From contig JAODTK010004443.1 of the NCBI GenBank assembly GCA_026419785.1, forward strand, positions 124,001 through 188,000: a stretch of DNA of 64,000 bases, read 5' to 3'. Below, piece by piece: positions 24,211 through 36,619 of this stretch. A program made the position numbers and the translations under genes. The stretch's first letter is position 1; each line of letters opens with the position of its first letter. A model generated the notes under the pieces. It was not told the DNA's origin. It searched no databases and saw nothing but the letters and a program-made list of their open reading frames with translations. This DNA is from Sclerodactyla briareus. Taxonomy: Eukaryota; Echinodermata; Holothuroidea; Dendrochirotida; Sclerodactylidae.

Positions 24211-24911
24211 ATCAGGGGCGTAGCAGGATTTGTCAGCCCGGGGTGCGCGGATCACTATCTAACTAAGCAAAGCGCCACTATAGGTTGGAGTGCACGTGAA
24301 AATTTGGGGGTCCCTCCCAGTTTCGCCGGAAATTGCCCCTTCGAGGCCCGGAAGGGACCGTTTTGCTCCCCCTATTGGTTGCAAACGAGTGCATGCTCGT
24401 GGTGGAATAACACTAAAGACGCCCAAAAGAATCTATGCACTCCGACTGGAATATGGTGATCTGGATGTTAGGGTTGGGTGTTCCTTCTCAAAATATATAC
24501 TCACACATACATAAGCCAACGACGCCATACGAGTGACAGCATTGACTCATCCGCCAGTCAGCCCATACAGTATATGCCGACACTAACACCGGTCTCATTC
24601 ATAGTCACTGATCTGATTGACTTCATTTTAGCCATTAATATCTGACCGCAAAGTGACATATGTGAGAGATGATTTCGCTGGGTATCAAAACGGAGCCCAA
24701 CCATAGATTTTGAGAGAGATTTCACTGAAATCGCAGGAAATAGTCATTTAGGTACTTGAGAGTTGGGTCCTGGGCGCGCTATTATATTCCATAGGGTCAT
24801 CCAGTTACTGAGCGGAGACCCAGCGTCTTCCCTGACGCTATTTTACGTAGCTTATGCAGTGACGTATCCATATTTTTTTGTGGGGTGCTGGACATTGAAA
24901 TGGTGGCCTTG
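24211..24911. other. Region with two possible hAT-like 5' ends
   Basis: CAGGGGCGTAGC at 24222 and CAGTGACGTATCC at 24857 both look like hAT 5' termini in the same orientation. I could not find matching 3' ends or 8-bp duplications. Overlapping frames of 74-100 codons carry no known domain. Confidence 0.3.
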
Positions 24912-27900
24912 GTACTGACCCGTTTGTAATACCGCTTCAATGTGGTAATAGCTGGCCCGTTTTGTAATAAAACTGGCCCGTTTTGTAATGCTTGCCCGTT
25001 TTGTAATAAAATTAGCCCTTTTGTAATAAAAAAGCTAGCCCGTTTTGTTATAAATTTCTGGCCCAATTTGTAATAAAAAGCCTGGCCCGTTTTTTTAATA
25101 AAACTGCCCAATTTGTATACACCTTTCTATGGAACACTGTGCTGGACTTAGACTCCGGGACAATCCCATATCAAGTGACATGTACGTATCTCTATAGCGT
25201 GAGAGAGAGAAATCGATTGGCATGATAACATCCTGGGAGCACCTGCAACGGTTGCTTATATTAGTCCGACCTTCTTCAGTGGCGATACGTTTTCAGGAGA
25301 GACCTCGTCTTCCGAAAAAATAACAGAAAATCCAATGTTTTCAGTCCGACAGTCCTCAGTGCGAAGTGAAAACACGTCGTCAGTTCGAAATAGAATGGCG
25401 ATTTCAGTCCGACACACCTTCGGCCTGCCAAGTCTTCATTCTGAAAGTAGAAACATGTCGTCAGTTCGCATAAGATACCGTTTTCCAGTCCAACACGCTT
25501 CCATTCCGACAAGTCTTCAGTCCGAACACACTGACACGTCGTGCAGTCCGAAAAATAAATAACGTGTTTAGTCCGACAAGTATTCAGTCCAAAGAACAGC
25601 ATATCATCGCCAGTCCGAAAAATCAATAACACGTCTTCATTCCCGAAATTCAAATCAAATACACCTCGTTAGTAAATTCACATGTAAAAGTCAATAAACA
25701 ATTCTGTGAACTTGAAGGGACAATGTCTTCTTCGAATCGTCTGCCACTTGACGTGATATCGATACGGTTTATCGCCACTATACAAAGTATGTTTTAACAG
25801 TTGCAGTTTATCTTAAATTAATGTTTATCGTCTGAGTGGATTCCTCCATTTGTTCGTGTGGGGGTTTATGCAGTATTCAGAGACAAATACGATGACGCAA
25901 ACAAGTTGGGCACAAGGCAGAACTATCAATTTTTCTTCATGCCTGAAATATGCTAATTAGGTGGAATAATTATCATAATTAGGTATTTTTTTACCTGTCA
26001 TCACTCATTTTGATGTAGATTTAGAAGATGGTTAAAGGTACCTATGTCGACGCTTCTGGTGCGTCCTAATTTTTAATTGACAACACGTGATATAGACTAT
26101 AGTAAATAAAACAGTAACAGGCATATAATTGGTGCATGCACATAATTATCCTCCCCCATTACAGCCATGAAGTCCCAGATATTAGGCTCTTGACAGTTTG
26201 TCAAAGTAACAGCAGCACATGGTCAAGGACCATGAGATTTAAAGAGGGGAGGTGAAAGAAGGGAGTGTATGAACAATAGGCAGTGTTGCTGTCAATATGA
26301 CAATTGAACGAGGACCTGTGTTACCGACCCTGCAGCCTGTAGGCATACGGTATAAGACCCGTTACTCATGCTTGATGGCGTATTATTGATGCTATAAACA
26401 TATGGTTATCATGCTAATAATCTTACAGCCATTGTCTTTGGAATTGTCGAAAGCTGTCTAGGGTCACCCACATCGGTATTGGGCATAAGATTACTTTACA
26501 CATATTTAAAATGACAACATCGCCAAAAATCTGAAATTTACCTTTGATGTCCTTGAAATGTCGCCATGTTGAGGGCAGGAATCACCTGATAATTGAATAT
26601 CGCCCAGCTTAGAACTTACCGAGATTTTACTCAGACTGACATTGTCGCAGTTTTCGTTTTAATAAAAAACAGTCATAGGTCTACTCGACAGAATCATCAT
26701 GTCTAAAATGTGGCGAAAATGTGTACTGCAACCCCAGCCGGATCAAGCGTAGTTGTTTGTTGAGTCGTGAGACAATCTGCAACTTGCAAACCCGACAACT
26801 GCCTCCCCTCCACCGACAACTTCCGGGATTATTGGCTCTTTGTATCATGTATAGCTTCACTAAGTATTCAAGCGATTAGCATCCCCGTCGTCCGTTGATT
26901 CTTACTCACTCAACTTTAAAACGGACGCAATCGTTACAAAATCCCTATAACAATGACGGGCCCGTTAAGTGTCTTAACACTCAAGCCTGGTCGGATTGTC
27001 AGAAACTTACCGCTGTAACAAGAGCGATTTTATTTCCCCTTTCCTAAATTTTAAGGTTTTGAACTTGTTTGGGATCACCGTATTGTCTTATATATAACAG
27101 GGACATACCGTATGAAAACCCCACGTCAAAAAAAAAGAGGAACCCGTTCAGACGATAATCATATTCCACGATAAACTGGCAACTGTTAAAACATACTTTG
27201 TATAGTGGCGATGTACCGTATCGACATCACGTCCTAATGGTTAATGTCTTGTTGTGACGTCATACACGAGTCGACTCTATTCGTAGACGAATTGCCCCTT
27301 AAAGCTTGAAAATTGTCTGACTATAGAAACCTGCTTTGACATTGATACTTCGACTGAGGGTTATTTCGTTTTTCGGACTGACAGTGTATAATTTGATTTT
27401 CGGCTGAAGGCGTGTCGGCCTGAAGGCGTGTCGGACTTAAGGCGTATTCTATTTTCGGACCAACGACGTTTTGTGAAGACTGGCATTCTTGTTTTACGTA
27501 CTTCTTTTTTTTTCATTTTCGGACTGAATCCTTGTCGGGACTGGACGACTGTCGGCATGTAACCCTTGAACGATGGATAGTCACAGTCTGCATGAGCCCC
27601 AACCCCCCTACCCAAGAATTCCCCTGACATTCCCCAGGCTACTAAGCATGTTACAACACCCCGATTATAGCGGACACTTACTGGAAAATGGAGATCGGAT
27701 CGCCCGGAGTTAAGTTCAGCCCAGGGTTCCATACAAGTGAGTTATACATATTGCGGCAGTTTATTACAAAACGGCCAGTTTTTATACAAATTGGGCCAGA
27801 ATTCAATTACAAAACGGGCTGCTTTTTTATTACAAAACGGGCCACTTTACAAAACGGCCAGTTTTATTACAACGGGCAGCTATTAAATTGCAGCGTTTAT

Positions 27901-27920
27901 ATTACAAAACGGGTCAGCAC
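24912..27920. mobile_element. Foldback-type element with long tandem-repeat inverted arms
   Basis: The left arm 24912-25880 and right arm 27100-27920 are reverse complements. The outermost layer repeats a unit around GGCCCGTTTTGTAATAAAA (24912-25115 and 27760-27920). The next layer repeats a short AGTCCGACA / AGTCCGAAAA unit (25263-25640 and 27360-27560). The innermost layer is unique and includes over 30 identical bases, 25771-25804 against 27179-27212. The 1.2 kb centre, 25881-27099, has no ORF. Layered inverted arms with outer tandem repeats match foldback elements: TU of sea urchins, FB and Galileo of flies. No clear target-site duplication is visible. Confidence 0.85.
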
Positions 27921-30415
27921 AGCTTGTCATATACTCCGATTTCAATTACCCAAATCTCTCTGGTGTCCTTTCACTTCTGCTTTACCCTGCCCGTATTTCT
28001 CCCATCCTTCGCCTGAGTTGCGATCTCGAGTTCTTTATCTCAACTATTATTCACTACCTCGGATCCTGTGATTTAGATTTGCCCAACTTGTTCTGTTATG
28101 TTCACCTTCTGTACTGCTGACTATATTGGTCAGGAAAATTTTGACTCAATCTCAGAAAATATTCACCATTTCTGAATGAGTTCTCAATAGTTTATCGAAT
28201 AGCGAGATGTGGTGACCAGCTAAGGCTCAAATGTAAAACCTGTGTAAATGCACAAACACCCGCAAACACAGCAGCCTCCGCGAGGCATACGAATGTTTTT
28301 GAACATTTTCAAACCTTCGACCCGTCGCGAATCCAAACTTTGCATAGCCCTCTGGACTGCTAGCTGTCAATCTTCTTTTCTCTCGAGGAATAGACCAACC
28401 TTTAATGAATGAGCAAGCACCCTACCTTACACCTGATGTACATCTCGCCAGGTGTTCCCCTCCAAAAAATAGACCCTATTGGTGTTCCTCTTTTTTTGGC
28501 CAGATGTGGGGTTTTAGCCTCATAGTCTGGATCCATTCCTGCTTAAGCACATGGATCTGGCCATATCCCATTCTGCTGCATAATTGTCCCATATAAGGGT
28601 TTCTTTCTCCGGGTCTGAGTGTGCTGTGATTTGCGAATGATTCCACTGTCCTTGATGGCTGTAATATGTGCCAGTGTAGTGGTGACGTCAGTCTGCAAAG
28701 ATAAAGAAGAAAACCTACCGGAACAACGTGGGCTGGTAGAGATAACACAAATGCATGGTTGTGAGTGCAGAATAGCGTTGTCTAAATAAGATTGTCGGTG
28801 GTCCACTGTCAGGCGTACGAAGATAAGGCATCGTAGAAAAGGCTGGCCATAATGTCGAGTTGCGAGGCCTGGAGTGTAGTACAATTCATTTTGCCTGGTG
28901 AAAGCGTAGGCACTGGAGTGAAGCGTTGAGTAGTTGGACTTCAGTGGAACGTGGCGTAGAGTGCTGATCCTGTGATAGGCTTTTGAAGTAACGGTCGAAT
29001 CGGAATGAGGAACCAACTTTTAAAAACCGTGCCTGATTTGGCTAAGCAGGAGGCAAGGAACGCGATGAGTTTTACTCGAGCTGACAGAATTGAAGGTTTA
29101 CATAAGATATTTCCATGATATGTAGGCTAGACAGTTCAACACCTCTGTGCGAGTGTCGTGAGATTGTGGCTGCGTAATTTTAGTGAGTCGCAAGCTGAGG
29201 CCGTGTAATCAGGACACTTCTGTTTACGGTGGGCTGGAGATGTCGCTGCACGGCGAGCGAAGCCTGCATGTAGCGCACCTGGTCAACAACAGCGTGGAAT
29301 ATAGTAAACGCGTAAGCATGCAGGTGATAAAATTCACGTCGAATACAATGAGTTCATTCCGCTGTAAACGGATAATAACAGTGACCCCCCTTAGAAATGT
29401 AGACGGTTTAATGACGGCTTGAATCATCTGGCAAAATTGTGTCGATCATAATCGATCAGGAAGGAATACGTTGTCACATGTTCCGTTGTTACCGGATTGC
29501 ATGAGATGTCAATTTTGGAGTTCCGCTACTTGGGCGCTTATCTGAAAGAGCCATTCGTTGCGGCACGTGTATAACATTCACTGAATATGGCATGTTTTCA
29601 TGGTATTTTCTGTCAATCTTCCCCGATTACGATATGTGTTTCATCCAGTACGTATGTCTAAAAGGGTCTGTTAACTTCAAGCAGTCATCACTCACAACAT
29701 CAACTGGTCAGACTCAGAGTATGGAAATTTAGAGATGCCATGCTTGTCAGCTTCAAAACAGATTGTGATGTCTAATACCCTGGTAAAAACGTGCCCTGGC
29801 CAGGAAGAGGGTGAAGTTACGTTATTAGGCCTAATCCAGATGAATATTCCAAACCTTATTGTCCCAACACTGAAATCCTACCCCTTATCCTCAATTAACC
29901 CTAAGTCTCCCCCTATCCCTCCTGCAACCCCCACATTTGGCCGAAAAATAGTGTGTTCCTCCCTGAATTTCAAAATTTTAGTCTACTTCCTGCCTTAATA
30001 GGAAATCAACTACGTTTTAAATGGGCAAAAATGATGTTTTTCTAATAAAATGGCCTTTTTTTTTAAAATTAATTCCATCCTGCATTTGAATGTGTCGCAA
30101 TTGTGAATTTAACGTGTTTTGTGTGACTATTTAGGTGTGTGCAAAATTTGACCATGTTCGGCTACTCCAAAGTTAGAGGCCGAAAAACCATAAGCCAAAT
30201 CTGACTGACACGCGAACGCACACACTATAAAGCCACACACGTAAACCCACACCACGCACACACACAAACGGACACCTTTTCGATGCACCTCATTGCTGGA
30301 CCCCCCGACACCCATGGGCACCCCACCATAAACTGTACCCCTCAATGATAATTCTCAACCACCAACTACGGTTACCATAGCAACCGTTGCTAGCAACCAG
30401 CAACAGTAATATATA
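27921..30415. other. Unassigned sequence, one 157-codon frame
   Basis: The longest frame in the window is here (28543-29016, minus, 157 codons), but it has no recognisable domain, no nearby consensus promoter, and opposing frames over the same bases. The composition looks non-coding. No transposon motif or array was identified in the rest. Confidence 0.35.
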
Positions 30416-30429
30416 ATGAATGGCAAACT

Positions 30430-30475
30430 AACTGACTACACTATCTCTCTGACCTTCGGACCGAGAGATAATATA
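30430..30475. repeat. Hairpin-bearing repeat H, copy 1
   Basis: ATGGCAAACTAACTGACT is followed by a stem in which TATCTCTCT at 30441-30449 pairs with GAGAGATA at 30463-30470 around a TGACCTTCGGACC core. A related sequence at 37965-38015 has the same preceding ATGGCAAACTGACT and a compensated stem. Confidence 0.55.
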
Positions 30476-30479
30476 TATA

Positions 30480-31974
30480 ATAATATCATATATAATATAA
30501 TAAGAATACTCCCGTTCTTATATAGCCTTTCCAACGTACATAGTACGTCTCACGCGTCTGAAGCCATTTACCCCGCGTCAACGGTACGTGTTAGCCCGCA
30601 CATAGTGCCCCCTCGAGCTATACACTCCTTGCAACGCGCCCTTATCACCCCCCTCCCCCCCCCACACATGTCCCGATAAAATTTCATCACACAGCTGCCG
30701 TAATCAGCGCACGTGTGATTACAAGTATCCTCTCAAGTTTCCAACAACGCCTGGTAAGACGAGGCAACGGAGATAAAGCGCCTTGCCCGAGGAGACCGCA
30801 CAAGTCCTAAGTTTCTCCCGACTGAACTAATCCGACCTCGAATAGATAGCATGCGGCTGAAATAAAAGTGAAATGATGATTCCGAAGTGATCCTATAATT
30901 GAGTATATATTTTTTGGTTTCTTGTCTCATTATAATTTGTCTCGGTGCTTCAACTGACAAAATGGGCAAACCAGCGGGGGCTCCGATGGGGGGGGGGGGG
31001 AGGGGGGGTGTATGGCCCTCATGGCACCACCTCTGATTTATGCTCAGCGTTAGGCCATCCCTTGTTGATTAGGAGAATGATCGGGAATAGAGTGTTACTA
31101 TATTAATATATTAACGTCATAAGTAGAATGTTGTGTAAAATAGGCCACAATACAGTTCAAACTTCGAAAGTTGTTGCACTATACACTATAACATCGCCCT
31201 CGTCTTGGATCTCGGCCTCGGACTTTCTGATCTCTCGGTCTCGGTCTCAACACCCTCTGGTCTTGGTCCTCGATGTGCTTTGGTCTTGACTACAACACTG
31301 CTGAGTCAGAAAAACGACATAAGCTATCTGAATGCAGCGTTATCAACAATACATTATGCGTTCTATATCGTCGCTAATAAACTGTTGGGTTAATCGTATT
31401 TTGCTAATAACTACAATCGATAGCCGAAAGGGATATATTAGGACTCATTGTGACTGTGCGTTAATGACATTTCTGACATATAACTCTCATATTCGAAACT
31501 GCGGAACTCAAATTCCACTTTATTCTGCTTATCTATTTTAGTAGTTCAGGATTCGCTACCTGTATCAACAATCAGCAATGGATATTTACTTATTAGGATA
31601 CACTATCGGATTATAATACTACTGCCTTAAGTTTAAATCTTTACAATACCTAAGAAGGCTGGGATTTGTGAAATTAATTGCTTCATTTGCTCTGATGAAA
31701 AGCGCAGAGGCCTCACAGTGTCTATATGGAGTGAGCTATTAGATGTAAGAATGAATAGCATACCACTCATGGTATCTTTCTTCCCAGTACCGATGAGGAT
31801 GGATCGGCATTGTTTGTAAAAGATTAAAGATACATATAGCAAAGAAAGGAAGTAACCCATATCCTGAAAGGTGGGCGAGGACCGAAGGACTGACGCCCTA
31901 AAGAAGAACAAGCAAAATTGTGGGGGCCATCGCAATATCGAAAGAGGTTACCAGTCTTATACAGACATCCAAAC
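30480..31974. other. Unassigned sequence with a poly-G run
   Basis: It contains a long G run near 30990-31008 and short TA-rich stretches. Frames up to 100 codons (31633-31935 minus) are unrecognised. Confidence 0.35.
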
Positions 31975-32510
31975 AAAACTACGTTCGTAATGACAGCCCG
32001 CAATAAAAAACAACCCCAAAGTGATGTGGCAGCTTTTTAGAAATGTGCATCGAATATTACGGACTGACCCCAGACCGTCTCCCAATCTTGTAATTGTCGA
32101 GGGAATCGCGTAGAACCCCGAAAGTTGCAAATTCTTTACATGATTTTACGTCTGTGTCACTCAGTATGTTTTTCTCAAAATAATTTTCAGATGACCGAGA
32201 ACTCCTTTCCTCTTCGTAAATATGTCAACGATAGGGTACCAGGAACATCACACAGTTTGACATCCCCTTTAATCTCAGATAGTTTTTTTATTGGAATTTC
32301 TTGAATCTCTAGATATAAAGCAAGCAACGGGACTTGATGGATTAGTGCACGGTTTATTAAGAACAGTGCTAATATTATAATAGGCCGAGAGTGTCACTGT
32401 TCCATTATCATAGAGTATAAACAGTAAACTGTTTTCTTCGAGTTGGAATTAGGCAAGATAACACCAGTTTTTAAGGTTTTCACGGTTTCTGTTAAGTAGG
32501 CGAAAATTTA
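31975..32510 (+). pseudogene. Non-LTR retrotransposon RT N-terminal fragment
   Basis: The plus strand encodes NPKVMWQLFRNVHRILR (about 32010-32060), the linker, then EFLESLDIKQATGLDGLVHG (about 32296-32355), matching the LxxLxxxKAxGxDGI entry motif of LINE reverse transcriptases. SSSWN and ARITPVFK follow (about 32435-32480), the next conserved block. Stops interrupt the frame and the catalytic core is absent. It resembles the linker-to-RT part of the LINEs at 11.7 and 22.5 kb and could be the same family. Confidence 0.75.
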
Positions 32511-32519
32511 GGCTTATGA

Positions 32520-34680
32520 GTCATACATGGAGTCTAGGGGATAATCATTTTCAATGTAATTGGAAATCTTACGTATCGAATAATGAGTTAGCAACCCCAG
32601 AACCTGGTCACTCCAGCAAATCGCTCACGTTGGGTATTCTGGTTAATACGGGTTTAAATAAAACTAACGCGGCCACGCCAACTTCCTACACAAGACGCTT
32701 TCAATACAGTGGCTTTACTTCGGTAAACAGTGCGCAATCCTGTGTACAGCATCAAAACGGCTATATTGAACATATACATCCGTTGTTAATTGGCTACACG
32801 TCAGGCATTCGACGCGTCTACGGAGAGATGAATCTGCTCGATTGCAACAAGACGTTCTGTTGAACAGATCAGAACTGTACGGGGGGGGGGGGGGGGGGTT
32901 GGTGGCACGCGCGTATTAATTTCCCATCGCTAGACACCAAATTCTCCATTCTCAGCTATCTATGCCTCCAAAGTTGTGGTAGTGACCCGGGGTTTATTTT
33001 TTAGCCATTTTATTTGACTGAATTTCCTAAGACACTCCAAGTAACTATTCCTTCTATAACACGACCAAAAGTGACCAATTTCTATTAAATTTTCAGCGTT
33101 TAAGTAGAAATAGATGGGAAGTTATTGACAGTTGGGTGTTTCAATTTAGTCGGGCTTGTGGTAGTAAAAATCGTCAACACAACCAACTATCGATTTCCAA
33201 CACGGTAGCTATCATGTATAGTTTGTTTGTCTGCCTGGTTTAATCTCAGGGGCGTGTTGATTTGTTTTTTCTCACGGAAAAATGGGGAAGACGGGGTCCC
33301 CATTGGTACATGTTTAGGACACTGCAGACCTTGTATGTAATAAGGTGAATTTGTGGGAAATGGCAACTGGATCTATAGGTCTAAACCTCATTCAATACGA
33401 GTTACTATTGGAGTTTGATCCATCATGTAAGAACTTAGGAGAATCAAAGTTGTTCCATTGGGCACTCCGCAGAAGTCAATGTGTCTGCCCTCTCTACCAA
33501 GTACCATCATCACCTACCACCCCCTACAGGCAGTCCCTCTCTCAACTACTTCTTTTCGACGTGAATTAACGGTGCACTTTAACAAACTGACAAGCCTTTT
33601 GCAGAGCTGTGCAAGTATGATAACATTCAATAGTGCATGATGGAATGCTTTTTGATCTGCGCAATGCACTTGCACAAACTTTAAATGGCCACTATAACCC
33701 TGTATCTCCGGGAAGTCGTATGAACGTGAAGTTTGGACAAAGAATGATTTGTGTTTTTTCTCAAGCTATTATTCATCAGCCGTCCTAATGAATGTATCTT
33801 TCAGTTTTTCCTTCAATACGTCACAAGGTGTCCATTTCATTTGCATCTAAGCCGAAATTCGGGGCCATAAAATTGTTAAATCATTCATTCCTATTATTCT
33901 AACGACGAAAATAATGTTATTTTCGTGTACTTTTTTGTTTGTTTTTTGTTTTTTGTTGCATTTATAATAACAAGAACTCGTAATACTATTCTCCATCAAC
34001 AGAAGGTACTGCTTAGTCTCACATCTAAATAGTAGTTCTATGCAACGTGTAGATAAACAATTTGAACAGCAACACCAAATGCTAAATTATGTGGTCAATT
34101 GTAGAGTTTGTAGTACAATTCCTTCCTCGGATCATCAAAATCAAAACTTTAAACGGTAAAACTTGAATGGCCTGTCTGATAAATGTGTGAGAAGAAAAAA
34201 TGAACGGGACATATACCGTGCTAGGCAACTATTTAGGGCAGGTGTGCGGCGTCTATTCGCGTCTATCGGGGCACGGATGACCCCTCCCAAATTACTCAAT
34301 AATAAACCGAAGACTCTGTTCTGTACGAATCCCGATCTCATTACAACAAGTCCGGCAAGAGATTTTATAGCCTGCCATTTAGGCCATGGGTCAACCTTAA
34401 AGCTCATATCCCTGGTTTTCGGGTCTACGAGTGAACGTTCAACCGCTCAATACTTACACATCGCCCCCTCTCTATGCCTATCAGGTCCCATTCTGGCAAG
34501 TTCTACCTCTCTCAATCTGGCCACCACATCGTCCTCTTTATCTCCAGAATTAGCAGCGGAGCAATCATAGGCTCATATTCTGCAGTGGAACTGCAAAGAG
34601 TACACTCTATCTAGTATGATGGAAATCAGTTTTGATTCAGCCTGTATATTCTTGGTGTCTGGCTCGTTTCAGGCAGTATA
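32520..34680. other. Unassigned sequence
   Basis: A 115-codon frame (32516-32863) ends just before an 18-G run at 32881-32898. A 135-codon frame at 34163-34570 overlaps an opposing 88-codon frame. None shows a domain. The poly-G run is a likely sequencing-error site. Confidence 0.35.
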
Positions 34681-34689
34681 AAAAAAAAA

Positions 34690-35090
34690 TAGTGGGGGGG
34701 GGAATAAGGAGGCAACATCACCCTAACATAACAAACCTGGGGGAACTGGGGTGGGCGTATTTGGAGGTGGCATAGTACGCTTAAACAACCTAGCTCTTTA
34801 GCCATAGACAGCACTCATCCTGATAACCCAAGGGCCTAGCAACCCCATGGCGGACAGGATGTATTTTGGGGAGGGGGCAGTGCTTGGGGTGGCATTATAC
34901 AATCAAAAACTACCTACCTCTATATGTCAATAACAGCACACACCCTAACAACCCATCGCCAAGAGATTGGCAACCTGGGTGGGGAGGGGAACATGGGATT
35001 TGGATTTTGGAAAGTGGATTTGTGGAGTGGCATAGTGTGGGTAATTTACCTCGCTCTTTGCATTTCAGCCAGGAGTGGGGTCACCTGTAG
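34690..35090. repeat. Degenerate tandem repeat
   Basis: Roughly three units of 110-170 bp repeat the pattern GGGGTGG followed by GGCAT(A/T)(G/A)TA, CTACCT or CTAGCTC, a run of AACAACCCA(T/A), and GGGGAGGGG. The units are divergent and unequal in length. Confidence 0.5.
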
Positions 35091-35639
35091 AAGGTACCGT
35101 GATTCACTACCCCAGGGACAATGCAAGAAATACAGGATCTGACTACATGCCACGGTGCTCCACTTGTTTTATCTGGAGTGACAACCATTGCAATCTTTCG
35201 GCCCAACTGAATAGCAACAAAGATTATTGGAAGTGATAATTTAACAATATCATTGGGGCAGTCAGGAACAACAAATTTCAGCGAAAACAACCGTGATTAG
35301 TATACTGAGACAGTATATATATATATGCAAATATATATTATTTCAATTTTGTCCTATTGTACCCTCCTTTGGTTGCCAATATGACATCACAGGACTTTAT
35401 CAAAACGCGTCAGTTCAACAATAACCACTAACCCCACATCGCAATAAAACTGGGATATTGGTGAATTGTATTGGTTATGATAGGAGTAGCCTAATAGTAA
35501 TTGATACTATTGACAATAGGAGAAGTGGGGGGGAATACAAGAACATTTGTGATAACATAGTGATCATGTGATAAAGGGGATAGGGGATAGGTTTGTTGCA
35601 ACAGGAAGAGTCTGGTGGTTTACGAAAACTGATTCAGAA
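35091..35639. other. Unassigned sequence
   Basis: A short TA tract lies at about 35318-35340. No coding or mobile-element landmark was found. Confidence 0.4.
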
Positions 35640-36060
35640 GGTCACAAGTTAAAGTAGGTCACCAGATGCAGTTTACACATACGTACAAAATTCTCCATTA
35701 TGTCAACCCCCCTCATTGCGAAGATATATGAAGATTTGGAATTTTTCAGTGTTCCAGAGGTTGTTTCACCTTCTACAGAGGACACATAACTGGAGATAGC
35801 GAGTGATAGAGGAGTATTATTACGTCTGTGCAATTGACTTACTGGTTTGTTGTAACAAGTCGTCACAAAGAATTGACCCTGAAGGTCAACCGGTCATTCG
35901 GTCAAAGAGGTCAAAGGAGGTCAAATGAGGTCATCAGATGTTGTTTGCACAGACGAACAAAACTCTCCATTACGCCAACCCCCTAAAATGTTTCGTTGCC
36001 GAAATGAATAGAGATATGAAGATTACTTCTCTGTGACCTGATGACCTTGACCTGACACCA
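35640..36060. repeat. AGGTCA-rich repeat E, copy 1
   Basis: Two related units follow each other, sharing TCACCAGATG / TCATCAGATG, a GTTT(A/G)CACA stretch, ACAAAACTCTCCATTA / ACAAAATTCTCCATTA and GTCAACCCCC. Between them AGGTCA occurs at 35883, 35908, 35918 and 35928; the last three are spaced exactly 10 bp apart. A direct-orientation relative is at 45350-45760. Confidence 0.7.
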
Positions 36061-36299
36061 TCAAAATACAGTTCTTCCCATTCATATATGCAACCCAAAC
36101 ACAGATTACAAGCAAATTGCGTTCATCAGTTATCGTGCGGGAACACTCTTTGAAGATTGACCCCTCCTGACCTTCCACAACCTTCAATTGACAATAAAGG
36201 TATTCCCCTACACGGGGGACACCTTCCTACCAACAATGAACTTGGAACATGCTGCGTTCTTCGATACCGCGTGGAAACCAATCCGGTCCAAGCGTCACA

Positions 36300-36306
36300 C
36301 ACACAT

Positions 36307-36342
<36 letters not shown>
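36300..36342. repeat. (CA)n/(TA)n compound microsatellite
   Basis: ACACACATACACACACAT leads into about 30 bp of alternating TA. It lies immediately beyond the head end of the minus-strand SINE of family F. Confidence 0.9.
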
Positions 36343-36349
36343 GTGATGA

Positions 36350-36440
36350 GAAGCTCATGACTCACCGGGATTCGAGCCGCGGACCTCTTGCTTTACGTGC
36401 AAGCGCCATACCAATTGAGCTATGGAGCCAAATGGTGGTC
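36350..36440 (-). mobile_element. tRNA-derived SINE, family F, head
   Basis: The minus strand has an A box TAGCTCAATTGG and a B box GGCTCGAATCC around an anticodon-like arm, CTTGC-ACGTAAA-GCAAG. The acceptor ends do not pair and base 33 is C rather than T, so this is a SINE head rather than a tRNA gene. A second head is at 36715-36800; both share the adjacent AAATGGTGGTCTCGAACCC (plus strand) with identical sequence up to ATACCTTTC. Confidence 0.7.
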
Positions 36441-36619
36441 TCGAACCCGAGGAACATGATACCTTTCACGATGGGATCTGCATCTTACACTTGAACAATG
36501 TTAGTTCTATTGTTGATGCACTATCCCCCTCCAGAGATCAAATTTTGAACATTCGACCTAGGCACCAATTGGTACCCACTATAGGGAGTAGTGAGGCTTA
36601 CTATTTTGTGAATGCAACT

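Noticed and set aside
24222-24869. A complete hAT element bounded by CAGGGGCGTAGC (24222) and CAGTGACGTATCC (24857)
   Set aside because: Both ends point the same way, so they cannot be the two termini of one element, and no 8-bp duplication was found.
25276-25653. 125-codon ORF within the foldback arm
   Set aside because: It is open because a short repeat unit without stops is iterated. The opposite strand is open too, and the copy in the other arm gives a different product.
28543-29016. 157-codon minus-strand ORF as a host gene
   Set aside because: It has no domain, no recognisable start context or partner exons, and opposing frames over the same bases. A chance frame of this length is expected in 64 kb.
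32881-32898. Long poly-G runs (also near 16231, 30990, 60950, 62851) as G-quadruplex regulators
   Set aside because: They are single uninterrupted runs next to transposon ends or in featureless DNA. Homopolymer slippage or sequencing error is the simpler reading.
36350-36440. Functional tRNA gene (A and B boxes, anticodon-like arm)
   Set aside because: The acceptor stem does not pair, base 33 is C instead of T, and a degenerate second copy lies close by. It fits a SINE head better.
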